Positions 8,234 through 17,146 of a stretch of DNA of 64,000 nucleotides are shown here, piece by piece. This DNA is from Poriferisodalis sp965208485. GTDB taxonomy: Bacteria > Actinomycetota > Acidimicrobiia > Acidimicrobiales > Poriferisodalaceae. The stretch spans positions 1-64,000 of the forward strand of contig NZ_OZ242344.1 in the NCBI RefSeq assembly GCF_965208485.1. Reading direction: 5' to 3'. Numbering within the stretch: position 1 is the first letter of the stretch; each line of letters starts with the position of its first letter. The notes beneath the pieces were generated by a model. The model made no database searches. It worked only from the letters and a program-made list of their open reading frames with translations, and was not told the origin of the DNA. Both the position numbers and the translations under genes were made by a program.

Positions 8234-9307
8234 CTACACCGAGCAGGCGAAGTCGCGCAGTGCGGCAGCGGTCGCCGCGTACACCTCGGGCATGGTCGTG
8301 CGGAAGATGACATCGCCCGCGTGGCAGGTGCCGTTGATCGTTCGGGCCTGCGCGCTGTTGCCGGCCGCGAGCAGCTTGTGGTAATAGGCGAGGCCCTCGT
8401 CGCGCAGCGGATCCAGCTCATTCACCGAGATGACGTGCGGCGGCAGGCCGGCCAGATCGTCGGCGGTGGCGTGCAGCGGCCAGGCCAGCGGGTTGGTGCG
8501 GTCCGGTCCGCCGAGGTCGTACGCCTTGGCGAGGCCGCCCATGTTCTCGCAGTCCAGGAAGTACTGGTTGTTCTCGTGCAGCGACGGCAGGTCCGCAGGC
8601 GGGTCGGCATAGGCCCCAGAGATGTACGGGCATTGCGCAAACACGCCGTCGATGATGTCGAGGTACCCGTCTCGCTTGGCCTTCAGCGTGGTGGCCAGCG
8701 ACAGATTCCCGCCGCCCGACTCGCCCGAGACGGTGATCGTGGACACGCCGAGGACGTCCTTGTTGGCGGCCACCCACTGCAGGCCCGAGGCGCAGTCGCT
8801 CAGACCGGCTGGGAAGGGGTGATTGCCGAGCTTGCCGCCGCCGTTGCGGAACTCCACGCCCACCGCGACGAGTCCACGCGACGCCAGTTCGTTCCGCCAC
8901 GCGACGAATGACAGGCCCGCCGCCGACAGCAGCACCATGCCGCCGCCGTGGATGTGATACACGCACGGCAGCGGGCCGTCGGCCTCCGCCGGGCGGTGGA
9001 TGAACAGTGTGATGTCGTTGTCGTCGACCCCTCCGATGACCTCGGTGCTCGCCACCACGCCATCGGGGGGCGTCAGATCGGCGAAGAGCGCGTCGAAGAG
9101 CATCTCGAAGCCGGACTCGGCTTCGTCTACCCATGCGTAGAGGTCGTCGGGCGCCGAGGCGTCGTTGATCGCGCTCGGCTCGCCGTGCCCGTCGAGGCCC
9201 ATGGCTGCCAGCACTGCCACCATGCGCGGATCAGCGCGTGGGTCGGTGCCGAGCGTCATGCCCGGATCGCCGAGCCGCCCCGGCCGGTGTACCTCTGTCG
9301 TGCTCAT
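8234..9307 (-). CDS. Alpha/beta hydrolase, hormone-sensitive-lipase-like esterase
   Basis: A cytoplasmic carboxylesterase-type hydrolase of about 357 residues. The oxyanion-hole motif YHIHGGGMVLL and nucleophile elbow ITVSGESGGGN are clear. The likely catalytic Asp is in NELDPLRDEG and the His in GTCHAGD near the C-terminus. This arrangement is typical of the HSL (type IV) esterase family. The ATG at 9307 is used because it has a G-rich ribosome-binding segment just upstream; an in-frame start at 9379 would add 24 residues without family resemblance. It converges on gatB and stands alone. The substrate cannot be told from sequence. Confidence 0.85.
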   Translation of the reverse strand: MSTTEVHRPGRLGDPGMTLGTDPRADPRMVAVLAAMGLDGHGEPSAINDASAPDDLYAWVDEAESGFEMLFDALFADLTPPDGVVASTEVIGGVDDNDITLFIHRPAEADGPLPCVYHIHGGGMVLLSAAGLSFVAWRNELASRGLVAVGVEFRNGGGKLGNHPFPAGLSDCASGLQWVAANKDVLGVSTITVSGESGGGNLSLATTLKAKRDGYLDIIDGVFAQCPYISGAYADPPADLPSLHENNQYFLDCENMGGLAKAYDLGGPDRTNPLAWPLHATADDLAGLPPHVISVNELDPLRDEGLAYYHKLLAAGNSAQARTINGTCHAGDVIFRTTMPEVYAATAAALRDFACSV

Positions 9308-9437
9308 GGGAGACCCCCCTGTCCGCCCAGCGGCCCCATGCCCCAAGGTGTCGCGTTGACAATAGCCCCCCGGCGTCATCGCCGTTGTGTTCGCTACAGC
9401 ACGCTGAGCTGCTGGTCACGGCCATCGAGCGCGCTGA

Positions 9438-9897
9438 CTATTCGGGTTCGGTCAACGGGGGAGGGCGGTCGCGATCTGGATTGTCGACGAGCAGGCGCCG
9501 GGCGATGTTCTGGGCCTCGTCAAGCGTTCCGACCAGATGCTCGGAAGGGATGCGGCGCAGTGCATTGGATGCGGCGCAGTGCATTGGATGCGGCGCAGTG
9601 CATTGGATGCGGCGCAGTGCATTGAGCGAGGTGAGCGTGGCAGCGGGCGCGCCGTCAAGCGCCAGCACGATGCAGTGGACGGCGTTCTCTGTCGCTGTGC
9701 CGATGAGATGTTCGATGACGAGCGCAGCGCTGTCGTCGATGTGGGCCGTCTCGGAGAAGTCGAGAATCACCACTTGGTGGCCCACGATGTCGTCGCCGAT
9801 GATGCGGATGAGCTTGCTTGATGACGCAACGGTGAAGCTGCCGCGCAGCTTCACGATGCCCGTGCGGGCGGAATACGGGCTGATGCCGTAGTTCAGC
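9438..9897 (-). pseudogene. SulP-type anion transporter remnant, STAS domain only
   Basis: Only the C-terminal STAS domain and tail of a SulP (sulfate/anion permease) protein remain: RTGIVKLRGSFTVASSSKL, then VVILDFSETAHIDDSAALV, which is the SulP-style STAS core. All membrane segments are missing. Where they should begin, the frame runs into an oppositely oriented transposase fragment at about 9895, so the gene has been cut. Inside the remnant a 19-base unit is repeated four times. Three extra copies add 57 bases, exactly 19 codons, so the frame survives and NALRRI appears twice 19 residues apart. The open frame reaches 10070 only by reading antisense through the transposase remnant. Confidence 0.7.
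9549..9624. repeat. 19-base tandem repeat, four copies
   Basis: Four perfect copies of GATGCGGCGCAGTGCATTG at 9549, 9568, 9587 and 9606. It lies inside the STAS remnant. The unit is not a multiple of three, so only copy numbers of 1, 4, 7 and so on keep the frame. Confidence 0.95.
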
Positions 9898-10130
9898 AGC
9901 GTCGTCGACACCTTCCTCGCATGGCACCCCCAGATCCTCGACTGGCACCACACCGGTCGGCCCAGCAACGGCCGCATCGAAGGAACCAACAACCTGCTCC
10001 AAGTCCTGCGCCGCAAAGCCCACGGCTTCACCAACCACGCCAACTTCGAAGCCCGCGGCATCCTCACCACCTAACCTGACACCGCCGAGCCCAGCAGCCC
10101 CAATCCCACAAAAACGCGAAGGCTCCACTT
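9895..10130 (+). pseudogene. ISL3-family transposase remnant, C-terminal end
   Basis: Plus-strand translation in the frame ending at the TAA at 10072 gives the C-terminal block of an ISL3-type DDE transposase: LAWHPQILDWHHTGRPSNG, then RIEGTNNLLQVLRRKAHGF. This includes the conserved late Glu (IEGTNN) and the closing NFEARGIL. Only about 58 residues remain. The following 55 bases (CCCCAATCCCAC...GGCTCC, near 10100-10130) look like the right end of such an element. It truncates the SulP remnant on its left. Confidence 0.7.
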
Positions 10131-10177
10131 GAGGATCGGATAGCCGACGCTATTGCACCGGCGTGATCGGCACTGAA

Positions 10178-10226
10178 GTCGGATTGCCCAGTCGGATTGC
10201 CCAGTCGGATTGCCCAGTCGGATTGC
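10178..10226. repeat. 13-base tandem repeat, 3.8 copies
   Basis: GTCGGATTGCCCA occurs at 10178, 10191 and 10204 with a partial copy at 10217. It abuts the stop codon of the acyl-CoA carboxylase alpha subunit. It looks like slippage-type expansion. Confidence 0.9.
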
Positions 10227-12406
10227 TACGTGTCGGCTGCAATCACGACGAGCAGCTCGCCGTTGTCGACCTGGTCGCCGACATGGACCCGCACCTCAGC
10301 CGCTTCGCCGTCGGCGGGTGCCGTGATCTGGTGCTCCATCTTCATGGCCTCCATCACGATGAGCACTTGGCCAGCGCGTACCCGGTCGCCGGACTGCACG
10401 GTGACGATCAGCACCTTGCCCGGCATCGGCGCAACCAAGCCGCCCTCGACGCTCATCGTGTCCGGGTCGGGGAAGCGGGAGCGTTCTCGCAGCGTGGCCG
10501 AGCCGGTCAGGGGGCCGGTTACGTACCAGTTGTGGCCGCGGCGGCTGACCTGCCACATGCCCCGCAACCCATCGGTCTCGACATCGAGCTCGGCGTCGAA
10601 CTCCTCAGCAGGTGGTGCATCGGTCCCCCCGCCCACAGTGTCCAATCGAATCCGCTCGTCGAAGATGGGATGGATCTGAATGGAGTGCGGCCGCACGACG
10701 AACTCGCTGGCCACCGGCTGTGCTGCGCCGTCGTCAGCAGGCGGCGAGTCGATCTCGGGCGGCGCGTACGGCGCATCGGCACGCAGCGGCGCGACACGCA
10801 GCCCGAAGCTGCCGTCTCGTCGGCGCCGGTATGACACGCTCACATCCACCTCGCCCTCGCTGGGGTCGAAGGCTGTCAGCGGCAGCACCTCATCGGGCAT
10901 GACGCTGTTGCGGTAGCCCGAGGTCATAAAGCCCAGCGCTGTCGCACGGGAGCGATTGCGGGCCTGGGAGACCAGCGCAACCGCCGCGGCTGCAGCGTGA
11001 AGGAACTGCGCCCTCGCGGGTGACGACGCAGTCGCCAGCCCCGTGCGCTCGATGAAGTCGGTGGTGGTGTCACCGGCGAGGAACTCATTGCTGCGCAGCA
11101 CGGCGGCCAGGAAGTCGCGATTGGTCACCACGCCGCCGAGACCTGTGCGGTCGAGCGCTGCCGCCAGTCCGAGTGCAGCCTCGGTACGAGTCGCGGCCGT
11201 CATGACTGCCTTGGCCAGCATCGGGTCGAACTCAGTGCCGACCACCGAGCCGACCTCGATACCCGAGTCGAAGCGGGCCGGCGGATCCGCGGCGGGTGCC
11301 CAGAGTTCCACCGTGCCGACCTGCGGCAGGAACTCGTGGGCCGGATCTTCGGCGTACAAGCGGGCTTCCACGGCGTGGCCCTCAATGGCCAGATCGTCCT
11401 GGCCGTAGCCGAGTTCCTCGCCGGCGGCAATGCGAATCTGCTCGCGCACAAGGTCGAGCCCGGTGATCGCTTCGGTGACCGGATGCTCGACCTGCAGGCG
11501 GGTATTGACCTCAAGGAACCAGAACTCGGCGTCGTCGCCGCGGCCCTCGAGCAGGAACTCCACGGTGCCGGCCGAGTGGTAGCCGATCGCGCGAACGGCA
11601 GCGACGGCAGCGCCGCCCATGCGCTCCCGCAGTGCCGGGGTGACCGCTGGCGACGGCGCTTCCTCGATCACCTTCTGGTGGCGCCGCTGGATCGAGCACT
11701 CGCGCTCGAAGCAGTGCACCAGATTGCCGTGAGCGTCGCCGAGCACTTGGATCTCGACATGACGCGGTGCCCCCAAGCAGCGCTCCAGGAACACCGTGTC
11801 GTCGCCGAATGCACCTGCGGCCTCGCGGCGGGCGGCCGCAACAGCGTTACCCAGCGCCTCGGCATCGTCGACGATCCGCATGCCCTTGCCGCCGCCGCCG
11901 GCCGATGCCTTGACGAGCACCGGCAAGCCGATCTCGGACGCGGCAGCCAGCAGATCGCCGTTGCTCATCGCGTCGCTCACGGGCACCGACGGCAGCGTCG
12001 GCACGCCGGCCGCAACCATCGACTCCTTGGCCCGCAGCTTGTCGCCCATGGCCGCGATGGCATCCGGCGGCGGGCCTACCCAGGCGAGGCCCGCGTCGAT
12101 CACCGCTCGGGCAAAGGCAGCGTTCTCGGACAGGAAGCCATAGCCGGGATGGATGGCATCGGCCTCGCTGCTGAGTGCCGCGGCAATCACCTTGTCGATG
12201 GCGAGGTACGAGTCAGCGGCCGAGCGGCCGCCAAGGGGCACCGCCAGATCGGCATCGGTCACGAATGGCGCTTCGGCGTCGCCGTCGGCATAGACGGCGA
12301 CTGTCGAGATGCCCATCGACCGTGCGGTGCGGAACACCCGGCGGGCAATCTCGCCGCGGTTCGCCACCAGCAGGCGCCGGATCGGGCGGAAGTAGGTGTC
12401 GCTCAT
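10226..12406 (-). CDS. Acyl-CoA carboxylase alpha subunit (biotin carboxylase plus BCCP)
   Basis: A 726-residue protein that carboxylates its own biotin with ATP and bicarbonate. The N-terminal biotin carboxylase domain (about 1-450) opens with LLVANRGEIARRVFRTA and contains the ATP-grasp glycine loop ASAGGGGKGMRIV and the EVNTRLQVEHPVTE catalytic stretch. The last ~80 residues are a biotinyl carrier domain with the attachment motif VIVMEAMKMEHQI. The middle ~200 residues match the alpha-beta linker region of PCC/MCC-type enzymes. It follows the beta subunit at 12551-14176 and starts inside the stop of the small ORF at 12403-12537. The acyl substrate (propionyl-, methylcrotonyl- or acetyl-CoA) is undetermined. 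Confidence 0.93.
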   Translation of the reverse strand: MSDTYFRPIRRLLVANRGEIARRVFRTARSMGISTVAVYADGDAEAPFVTDADLAVPLGGRSAADSYLAIDKVIAAALSSEADAIHPGYGFLSENAAFARAVIDAGLAWVGPPPDAIAAMGDKLRAKESMVAAGVPTLPSVPVSDAMSNGDLLAAASEIGLPVLVKASAGGGGKGMRIVDDAEALGNAVAAARREAAGAFGDDTVFLERCLGAPRHVEIQVLGDAHGNLVHCFERECSIQRRHQKVIEEAPSPAVTPALRERMGGAAVAAVRAIGYHSAGTVEFLLEGRGDDAEFWFLEVNTRLQVEHPVTEAITGLDLVREQIRIAAGEELGYGQDDLAIEGHAVEARLYAEDPAHEFLPQVGTVELWAPAADPPARFDSGIEVGSVVGTEFDPMLAKAVMTAATRTEAALGLAAALDRTGLGGVVTNRDFLAAVLRSNEFLAGDTTTDFIERTGLATASSPARAQFLHAAAAAVALVSQARNRSRATALGFMTSGYRNSVMPDEVLPLTAFDPSEGEVDVSVSYRRRRDGSFGLRVAPLRADAPYAPPEIDSPPADDGAAQPVASEFVVRPHSIQIHPIFDERIRLDTVGGGTDAPPAEEFDAELDVETDGLRGMWQVSRRGHNWYVTGPLTGSATLRERSRFPDPDTMSVEGGLVAPMPGKVLIVTVQSGDRVRAGQVLIVMEAMKMEHQITAPADGEAAEVRVHVGDQVDNGELLVVIAADT

Positions 12407-12537
12407 TGCAGCTGCCCTTGCATCCGGAAGACCGGTGTCGTTGCGGCGTCTTCCGTGGTTGCGTTGCTCATTGCTCTGTGCCCTTGCATCCGGAAGACCG
12501 GTGTCGTTGCGGCGTCTTCCGTAGTTGCTTCGCGCAT
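12403..12537 (-). CDS. 44-residue repeat-built ORF between carboxylase genes
   Basis: A small ORF starting with ATG at 12537. A plausible ribosome-binding site (GACGAAGGG) sits about 3 bases upstream. It begins 13 bases after the carboxylase beta stop and ends in a TGA that overlaps the alpha-subunit ATG (ATGA). The peptide consists of two copies of ATTEDAATTPVFRMQG 22 residues apart. The VFRM ending echoes the last four residues of the beta subunit, suggesting origin by duplication of that gene's 3' end. It sits where actinobacterial carboxylase operons sometimes carry a small epsilon subunit, but I see no resemblance to one. It may be a real peptide or only a coupling leader. Confidence 0.55.
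   Translation of the reverse strand: MREATTEDAATTPVFRMQGHRAMSNATTEDAATTPVFRMQGQLQ
12413..12528. repeat. 50-base direct repeat, two copies
   Basis: Two 50-base copies (12413-12462 and 12479-12528) differing at about one position, 66 bases apart start to start. Each contains GGAAGAC and GTCTTCC, which can pair as a 7-base stem. The 66-base period is 22 codons, so the small ORF stays in frame through both. Confidence 0.9.
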
Positions 12538-12550
12538 CAGCCCTTCGTCT

Positions 12551-14176
12551 TTACATTCGGAAGACGCCGAACCCGTCGGCGCCTTTGACCACGTTGTTGT
12601 GGCACGCGGACAGGGACATGGCGATCACGTCACGGGTGTCGCGAGGGTCGATCACGCCGTCGTCGGTCACCCTGCCGGTGGCGTAGGGGGCCAGCGACTT
12701 CAGCTCGTGGTAGTGCTCGACCTGCTCGGTGATCTTGCGATCGGCTTCCTCGTCGAATTCGACGCCCCGCCGCATCGCCTGGCCCCGCCGCACGATCGAC
12801 ATCACCCCGGCGATCTGCTTCGGCCCCATGATGGCGATCTTGGCGGTGGGCCACAGGTAGGTGAAGCGGGTGTTGAAGGCCCGACCGGACATGCCGTAGT
12901 TCCCGGCGCCGTAGCTGTTGCCCAGGATGACCGTGATGTGGGGCACCATCGAGTTCGAGACGGCGTTGATCATCTTCGAGCCGTTCTTGACGATCCCGCC
13001 TTGCTCGAAGTCCTTGCCGACCATGTAGCCGGTGATGTTCTGCAGGAACACCAGCGGGATGTCCTGCTGATTGCAGAGCTGGATGAACTGGGTGGCCTTC
13101 TCGGAGCTGTCGCTGAACAGCGGGCCGTTGTTGCCCAGGATTCCCACCGGGTAGCCGTGGATGGAGGCCCAGCCGCAGATGAGTGTCGTTCCGTAGCGAG
13201 CCTTGAACTCCTCGAATCGGGATCCGTCGACGATGCGGGCGATCACCTCGCGGCAGTCGATCATCGCCTGGAGGTCCCGCGGCATTAGCCCGAGCAGCTC
13301 TTCGGGATCGTGAGCCGGGGGATCGGCCGGCATGGTCGGCCCGGGGCCGAGCTTGCGCCAATTCAGGTGCGCCACCACTTCCCGGCAGATGCGCAGCGCA
13401 TCGGCTTCGTCCTCGGCCAGGTAGTCGGCGAGCCCCGAGATCTCGGCATGCATCTGCGCGCCGCCCAGCGTCTCGTCGTCGGAGTCCTCGCCGGTGGCCA
13501 TCTTCACCAGTGGCGGCCCGCCCAGGAAGACCTTCGACTGGTTGCGGATGAAGATGTTGTAGTCGCTCATGCCGGGCTGGTAGGCGCCGCCGGCCGTGGA
13601 GCTGCCGAACACCACCGAGATCGAGGGGATCTTCATCTTCGACAACTCGGTGACGTCATAGAAGAGCCTGCCGGACTCGGCGAAGTGGCTCTCCTGTTCG
13701 AGCATCTGGCGCTCGGGATCGTCGTCGCCACGCAGGTCGCCGCCGGCTGACTCCACGAACTGGATGTACGGCAGGCGGTTGTCGCGGGAGATCTCGATGG
13801 CCCGCATGATCTTGCGACCGGCGAACACCGTGATGGCGCCGCCGAGCACCGTCGGGTCGTTGCCCTCGATCATGCACTCGACGCCGTTCACGACGCCGAT
13901 GCCCATCACCAGCCCGCCGCCGACGGCGTAGTTCGAGCAGTAGCCGGCCAGCGAGCTGATCTCGAAGAACGGCGAGTCGCGGTCCACCAGCATCGAGATG
14001 CGTTCCCGCACCGGCATCTTGTCCCGGCTGCGCATGCGCGCCATGGCCCGTGGCCCACCGCCGTCAGCGGCTTGCTGCTGCAGCTCGTCGAGCTCGGCGA
14101 GCTGGGTGCGCATGTCGTCGCAGTTCTTCGTGAACCACTCGGCGGAGGTGTCGATGTGGGATCGCAGTACTGGCAT
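12551..14176 (-). CDS. Acyl-CoA carboxylase beta subunit (carboxyltransferase)
   Basis: A 541-residue carboxyltransferase that moves the carboxyl group from biotin to an acyl-CoA. The two crotonase-like halves are visible. The first carries PFFEISSLAG and the CoA-loop region IQFVESAGGDLRG. The second carries GWASIHGYPVGILGNNG and VFLQNITGYMVGKDFEQGG. The FLQNITGYMVGK and YGAGNYGMSGRAF wording is closest to methylcrotonyl/geranyl-CoA carboxylase beta subunits, so branched-chain (leucine or isoprenoid) breakdown is more likely than lipid synthesis; this is an inference. It is first in the operon beta, small ORF, alpha. Length is normal. Confidence 0.93.
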   Translation of the reverse strand: MPVLRSHIDTSAEWFTKNCDDMRTQLAELDELQQQAADGGGPRAMARMRSRDKMPVRERISMLVDRDSPFFEISSLAGYCSNYAVGGGLVMGIGVVNGVECMIEGNDPTVLGGAITVFAGRKIMRAIEISRDNRLPYIQFVESAGGDLRGDDDPERQMLEQESHFAESGRLFYDVTELSKMKIPSISVVFGSSTAGGAYQPGMSDYNIFIRNQSKVFLGGPPLVKMATGEDSDDETLGGAQMHAEISGLADYLAEDEADALRICREVVAHLNWRKLGPGPTMPADPPAHDPEELLGLMPRDLQAMIDCREVIARIVDGSRFEEFKARYGTTLICGWASIHGYPVGILGNNGPLFSDSSEKATQFIQLCNQQDIPLVFLQNITGYMVGKDFEQGGIVKNGSKMINAVSNSMVPHITVILGNSYGAGNYGMSGRAFNTRFTYLWPTAKIAIMGPKQIAGVMSIVRRGQAMRRGVEFDEEADRKITEQVEHYHELKSLAPYATGRVTDDGVIDPRDTRDVIAMSLSACHNNVVKGADGFGVFRM

Positions 14177-14281
14177 GTGACTCCCGCAGGTTCGCAGCGC
14201 TCCCGCCTGCTGCGCGACTCCAAGGGGCCGCAGACGCGAACTGCCGAATTCTGCTTGACGCGCCGGGCCAATGCTCGCTTG

Positions 14282-14971
14282 CTACCTGCCGATCGTGCCC
14301 CCCGTCGCCGTTGCATGGACATCCCACGCCAAATGAAGTTGCCGGTAATCGCCATCCCCAAGCGAACGCCGACCTATGTGCTGCGCATGCGCTGTTGCGA
14401 AGAAGCGACGGTGGGCAGCGTGGAGCTGCGGATGGAATTGGCGAAAGATGAAGTCGAGAAATCGCATGACGTGCAGCGGCGCGACGCACGCGATCCGACA
14501 GCTGGTGCCATTGATCGTGAAGTGACTCGCGGGGTGTCTCGGACCCGCTGCTTCATGGTCGAAGTCAAAGCGCATGGGCGAACGTAAGACTGCTTCCGAG
14601 CCTCGGTAGGACTCGACGATGTCGGCTACGGGGGTCCCCTGCTTGAGCAGGTCGAGGTCGAGGTCATACGGGCATGGAAAGTAGGCCAGTCGATGCCGTG
14701 ACACATCACCCTCCTCCACCCAGTAGGAGATCTGGATGAGGCTGCCGTCATAGAGCAGGGCCGAGTAGTCGCCGTTCGCCAGCCATGTCGCGTACTGGTC
14801 GATAGTCGGGTGTCCGAAGCTCTCGACGAATGCACCCTTGCGGTCGAGAGGGTGCCAGGCCACAGCGGTCGCGCTCATCGAGACCTCGGTCGTGAACTGT
14901 GCGATCTCCGCATCCCGCACGTAGTCGAGCGCATTGCGAACTTGCTCTGCGATGGCTCTAACGGTCGACAT
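14282..14971 (-). CDS. DUF2290-like protein paired with a helicase
   Basis: A 229-residue soluble protein whose start overlaps the 3' end of the upstream helicase by 14 bases, so the two are coupled. It resembles the uncharacterised DUF2290 family in size and layout; I base this on overall pattern (PCPYDLDLD, a central beta-rich part, HVMRFLDFIFRQFHP near the C-terminus), not on a search. No nuclease motif is obvious. A C-terminal His/Arg-rich stretch follows the last conserved block. Because its neighbour is a UvrD-like helicase and the area holds other defence-type genes, a role as the partner in a two-gene defence module is plausible but unproven. Confidence 0.6.
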   Translation of the reverse strand: MSTVRAIAEQVRNALDYVRDAEIAQFTTEVSMSATAVAWHPLDRKGAFVESFGHPTIDQYATWLANGDYSALLYDGSLIQISYWVEEGDVSRHRLAYFPCPYDLDLDLLKQGTPVADIVESYRGSEAVLRSPMRFDFDHEAAGPRHPASHFTINGTSCRIACVAPLHVMRFLDFIFRQFHPQLHAAHRRFFATAHAQHIGRRSLGDGDYRQLHLAWDVHATATGGTIGR

Positions 14972-17108
14972 CGGGGGGGTCAGATTGGAGGCTGAGAATC
15001 AGTCGGGTCCGGAGCGCTGGCGGGAGGTCGAGCGGGTCCAGTTCCCCGCGGTCGTACGCCTCGAGGAACACTGAGAGGCCCTCGGTCGCTTTCCGGAGCG
15101 ACTTCTCCACGCTCTCGGGCCGGTCACGGTGAAGATGCCGCAGATTCTCTAGCTCCGCACCCGTCGGAATGGTGAATCCGAGCTGGAAGTTCTTGGAAAA
15201 GATGGCCTCGACCTCGCGGTGAATCGGGTCCATCTGCTCGCCCCAGCCGGTGATGCGGACCCAAGCGCGGCTTCGCGTGATGGCCGTGAACAGGCTGTTT
15301 CTCCTCGTGACTGCGTTGAATTGGCCGTTGGCGTGCTGGCTGTCGGCCGCATACACCATCGGTGCCTCATTGCCTTTGGCGCGGTAGATGTGCGCTATCG
15401 CCACGGAGTCGGGCCGAAACACTTCGTCGGCGCTGCTGTTGACCCCAGCCAGATGAGACTCAATGCTTCGACGGCCGAGTTGCCGCATCAGGTGCGGTGC
15501 CCGGGACTTCGCCCGGTAGGAGTCGGGAAGGACGATCAGGATGTCGTCTGGCTCGAGTTCGTCTTCAGTCAGGTTGCGCGTGATCTCGCTGGCGATCCAC
15601 GCGTCATGCTCGTCCCGGGTCGAGAAAGATCGAACTTCGACCGCGTCTTGCGCAGCGAGTAGCTCCGGGAAGTAGGCCGGGTAGCTCTCGTCTGAACGCT
15701 CCAAGGTCACCTGTGACCCAGGTGCCAGGTGCCCATGCACGACGTCGTAGCCGACGTCTTGCCAGAGCGTCGGCTCGTCGGGATGCTGGAGCAATCCCTC
15801 TTGGCGGTAGACGCCGACGCCGAGCGCATGGGCGGTCGCCAGCGCCCACGGGGTGTTTCGGTAGCAGACCGGGAGAACGATGTCGCGTTGGGGTCTTCCT
15901 TCGGCTGCATCGAGGCTGATCAAGCTCTCGTCGTTTGGGCCGGTGCCAAACAGCTCGTCGGTGGTGGGCATTGCCGCTTCTGAGAGCTTCTGCAGTTCGT
16001 CGTAGCCCCAGACGATCCGCTTGGGGCGCTTAGTGAAGAGATACACGAGTTGGAAGAACTCAGGCGGCAGATCCTGCGCCTCGTCAATCAGCACGGCATC
16101 GAATATCGGTCGCACGTCATATGAGCTAGCGGCATCGAGTAGTTCGCTGCATACGCCTGCGAACGCCCCATCCATCCCGTACTTTCCGCTCGCGTACGAC
16201 CAGTCCCTCGCCGGCTCGCCAAGCTCGGACGCGATCAGGCTGTATAGGCCGGCTTGGGCGCTCGATCCCCACGAGTGGACGATCTGTAGCCGACTCTCAT
16301 CGGGCGTGTCGTTCATGTGTTCGAACGTGAAGCGGGTTACCAAGTCGCTGATCTGTTGGTACAGCGCGCGTGAGTAGAAGGTCAGCGCGATGTGCCAGTC
16401 CGGATGCTGCGAATGCCAGTAGGCGGCCTTGAGGGCCAGAACGACGGTTTTGCCAGATCCGGCGAGGCCGCGAATGCGCTGTGGCCCCTCTGGACTCTCG
16501 ATAGCGGCCTTCTTCTGCCATCGATCTAGGTTCGCGATGCCGCGCTCGATTTCCTTGAGGATGGCACCCCGAGAATGACCCCTTGCAACAGCGGTTCGCT
16601 TCTTAGCCGGCTTGATGGTCGTGACTCGCTGCAGCGCTGCCTGCAGGTTTCTTTCAAGTTCCGCATCGATCGGCGGGAGCGCTACCACCCAGTCCAAGAC
16701 GGTTTCCATCGAGCCGTAGAAGCCCTCGGCGTGGCCCGGTGCCGGATCGGGCGGAGTGTCCGCAAAGACGGTGGCCGTTTCGGGGCGAATCGCAACGCGC
16801 CGCCCTGCCCGAAGACCTTCATGGCGACTCAAATGGCTCTCAAGGATTGCAAAGAGTCGGTCCTGCTCAGCGATGACTCCGGTCCACTCTGCGTCAGACG
16901 ATGGCAACGATTCAGCCAAGAGGAACGCGACGAGTCCGTGAGACTGACTCACCAACAGGGCGTCTACGTCAACGCGCTCATCAGCCGTGGCCAGCACTGG
17001 GTAGCCGAGGTAAACGGTGCCCTCCGCCACGGCCGCCTGCAGTTGCACGGCGAGTGCTTGGGCGATCGCTCGATTGCGGCTCTCGCCGTACACGACCTCA
17101 AGCGGCAT
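14958..17108 (-). CDS. Superfamily 1 (UvrD-like) helicase with NERD-like N-terminus
   Basis: A 716-residue protein. The ATPase core starts near residue 215 with Walker A in RGLAGSGKTVVLALKAAY and Walker B in FDAVLIDEAQDLPPEFF. Later motifs include VWGYDELQKLSEA, a GNEAPMVYAADSQHANG stretch (motif V-like), and RNSLFTAITRSRAWVRITG (motif VI). The first ~150 residues look like a degenerate nuclease-related (NERD-like) domain: VDVDALLVSQSHGLVAFLL has the expected Asp but lacks the following E-x-K. The family unwinds or translocates on nucleic acid. It is cotranscribed with the DUF2290-like gene. It may be defence or repair; substrate unknown. Confidence 0.8.
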   Translation of the reverse strand: MPLEVVYGESRNRAIAQALAVQLQAAVAEGTVYLGYPVLATADERVDVDALLVSQSHGLVAFLLAESLPSSDAEWTGVIAEQDRLFAILESHLSRHEGLRAGRRVAIRPETATVFADTPPDPAPGHAEGFYGSMETVLDWVVALPPIDAELERNLQAALQRVTTIKPAKKRTAVARGHSRGAILKEIERGIANLDRWQKKAAIESPEGPQRIRGLAGSGKTVVLALKAAYWHSQHPDWHIALTFYSRALYQQISDLVTRFTFEHMNDTPDESRLQIVHSWGSSAQAGLYSLIASELGEPARDWSYASGKYGMDGAFAGVCSELLDAASSYDVRPIFDAVLIDEAQDLPPEFFQLVYLFTKRPKRIVWGYDELQKLSEAAMPTTDELFGTGPNDESLISLDAAEGRPQRDIVLPVCYRNTPWALATAHALGVGVYRQEGLLQHPDEPTLWQDVGYDVVHGHLAPGSQVTLERSDESYPAYFPELLAAQDAVEVRSFSTRDEHDAWIASEITRNLTEDELEPDDILIVLPDSYRAKSRAPHLMRQLGRRSIESHLAGVNSSADEVFRPDSVAIAHIYRAKGNEAPMVYAADSQHANGQFNAVTRRNSLFTAITRSRAWVRITGWGEQMDPIHREVEAIFSKNFQLGFTIPTGAELENLRHLHRDRPESVEKSLRKATEGLSVFLEAYDRGELDPLDLPPALRTRLILSLQSDPPDVDR

Positions 17109-17146
17109 GTCGTGGATCCTTCTCCCGAGTACCTGCCGCGCTCACA

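Noticed and set aside
11336..13288. Long plus-strand open frame of 650 codons
   Set aside because: It lies antisense to the acyl-CoA carboxylase genes, shows no family resemblance, and arises from the high G+C third-position bias.
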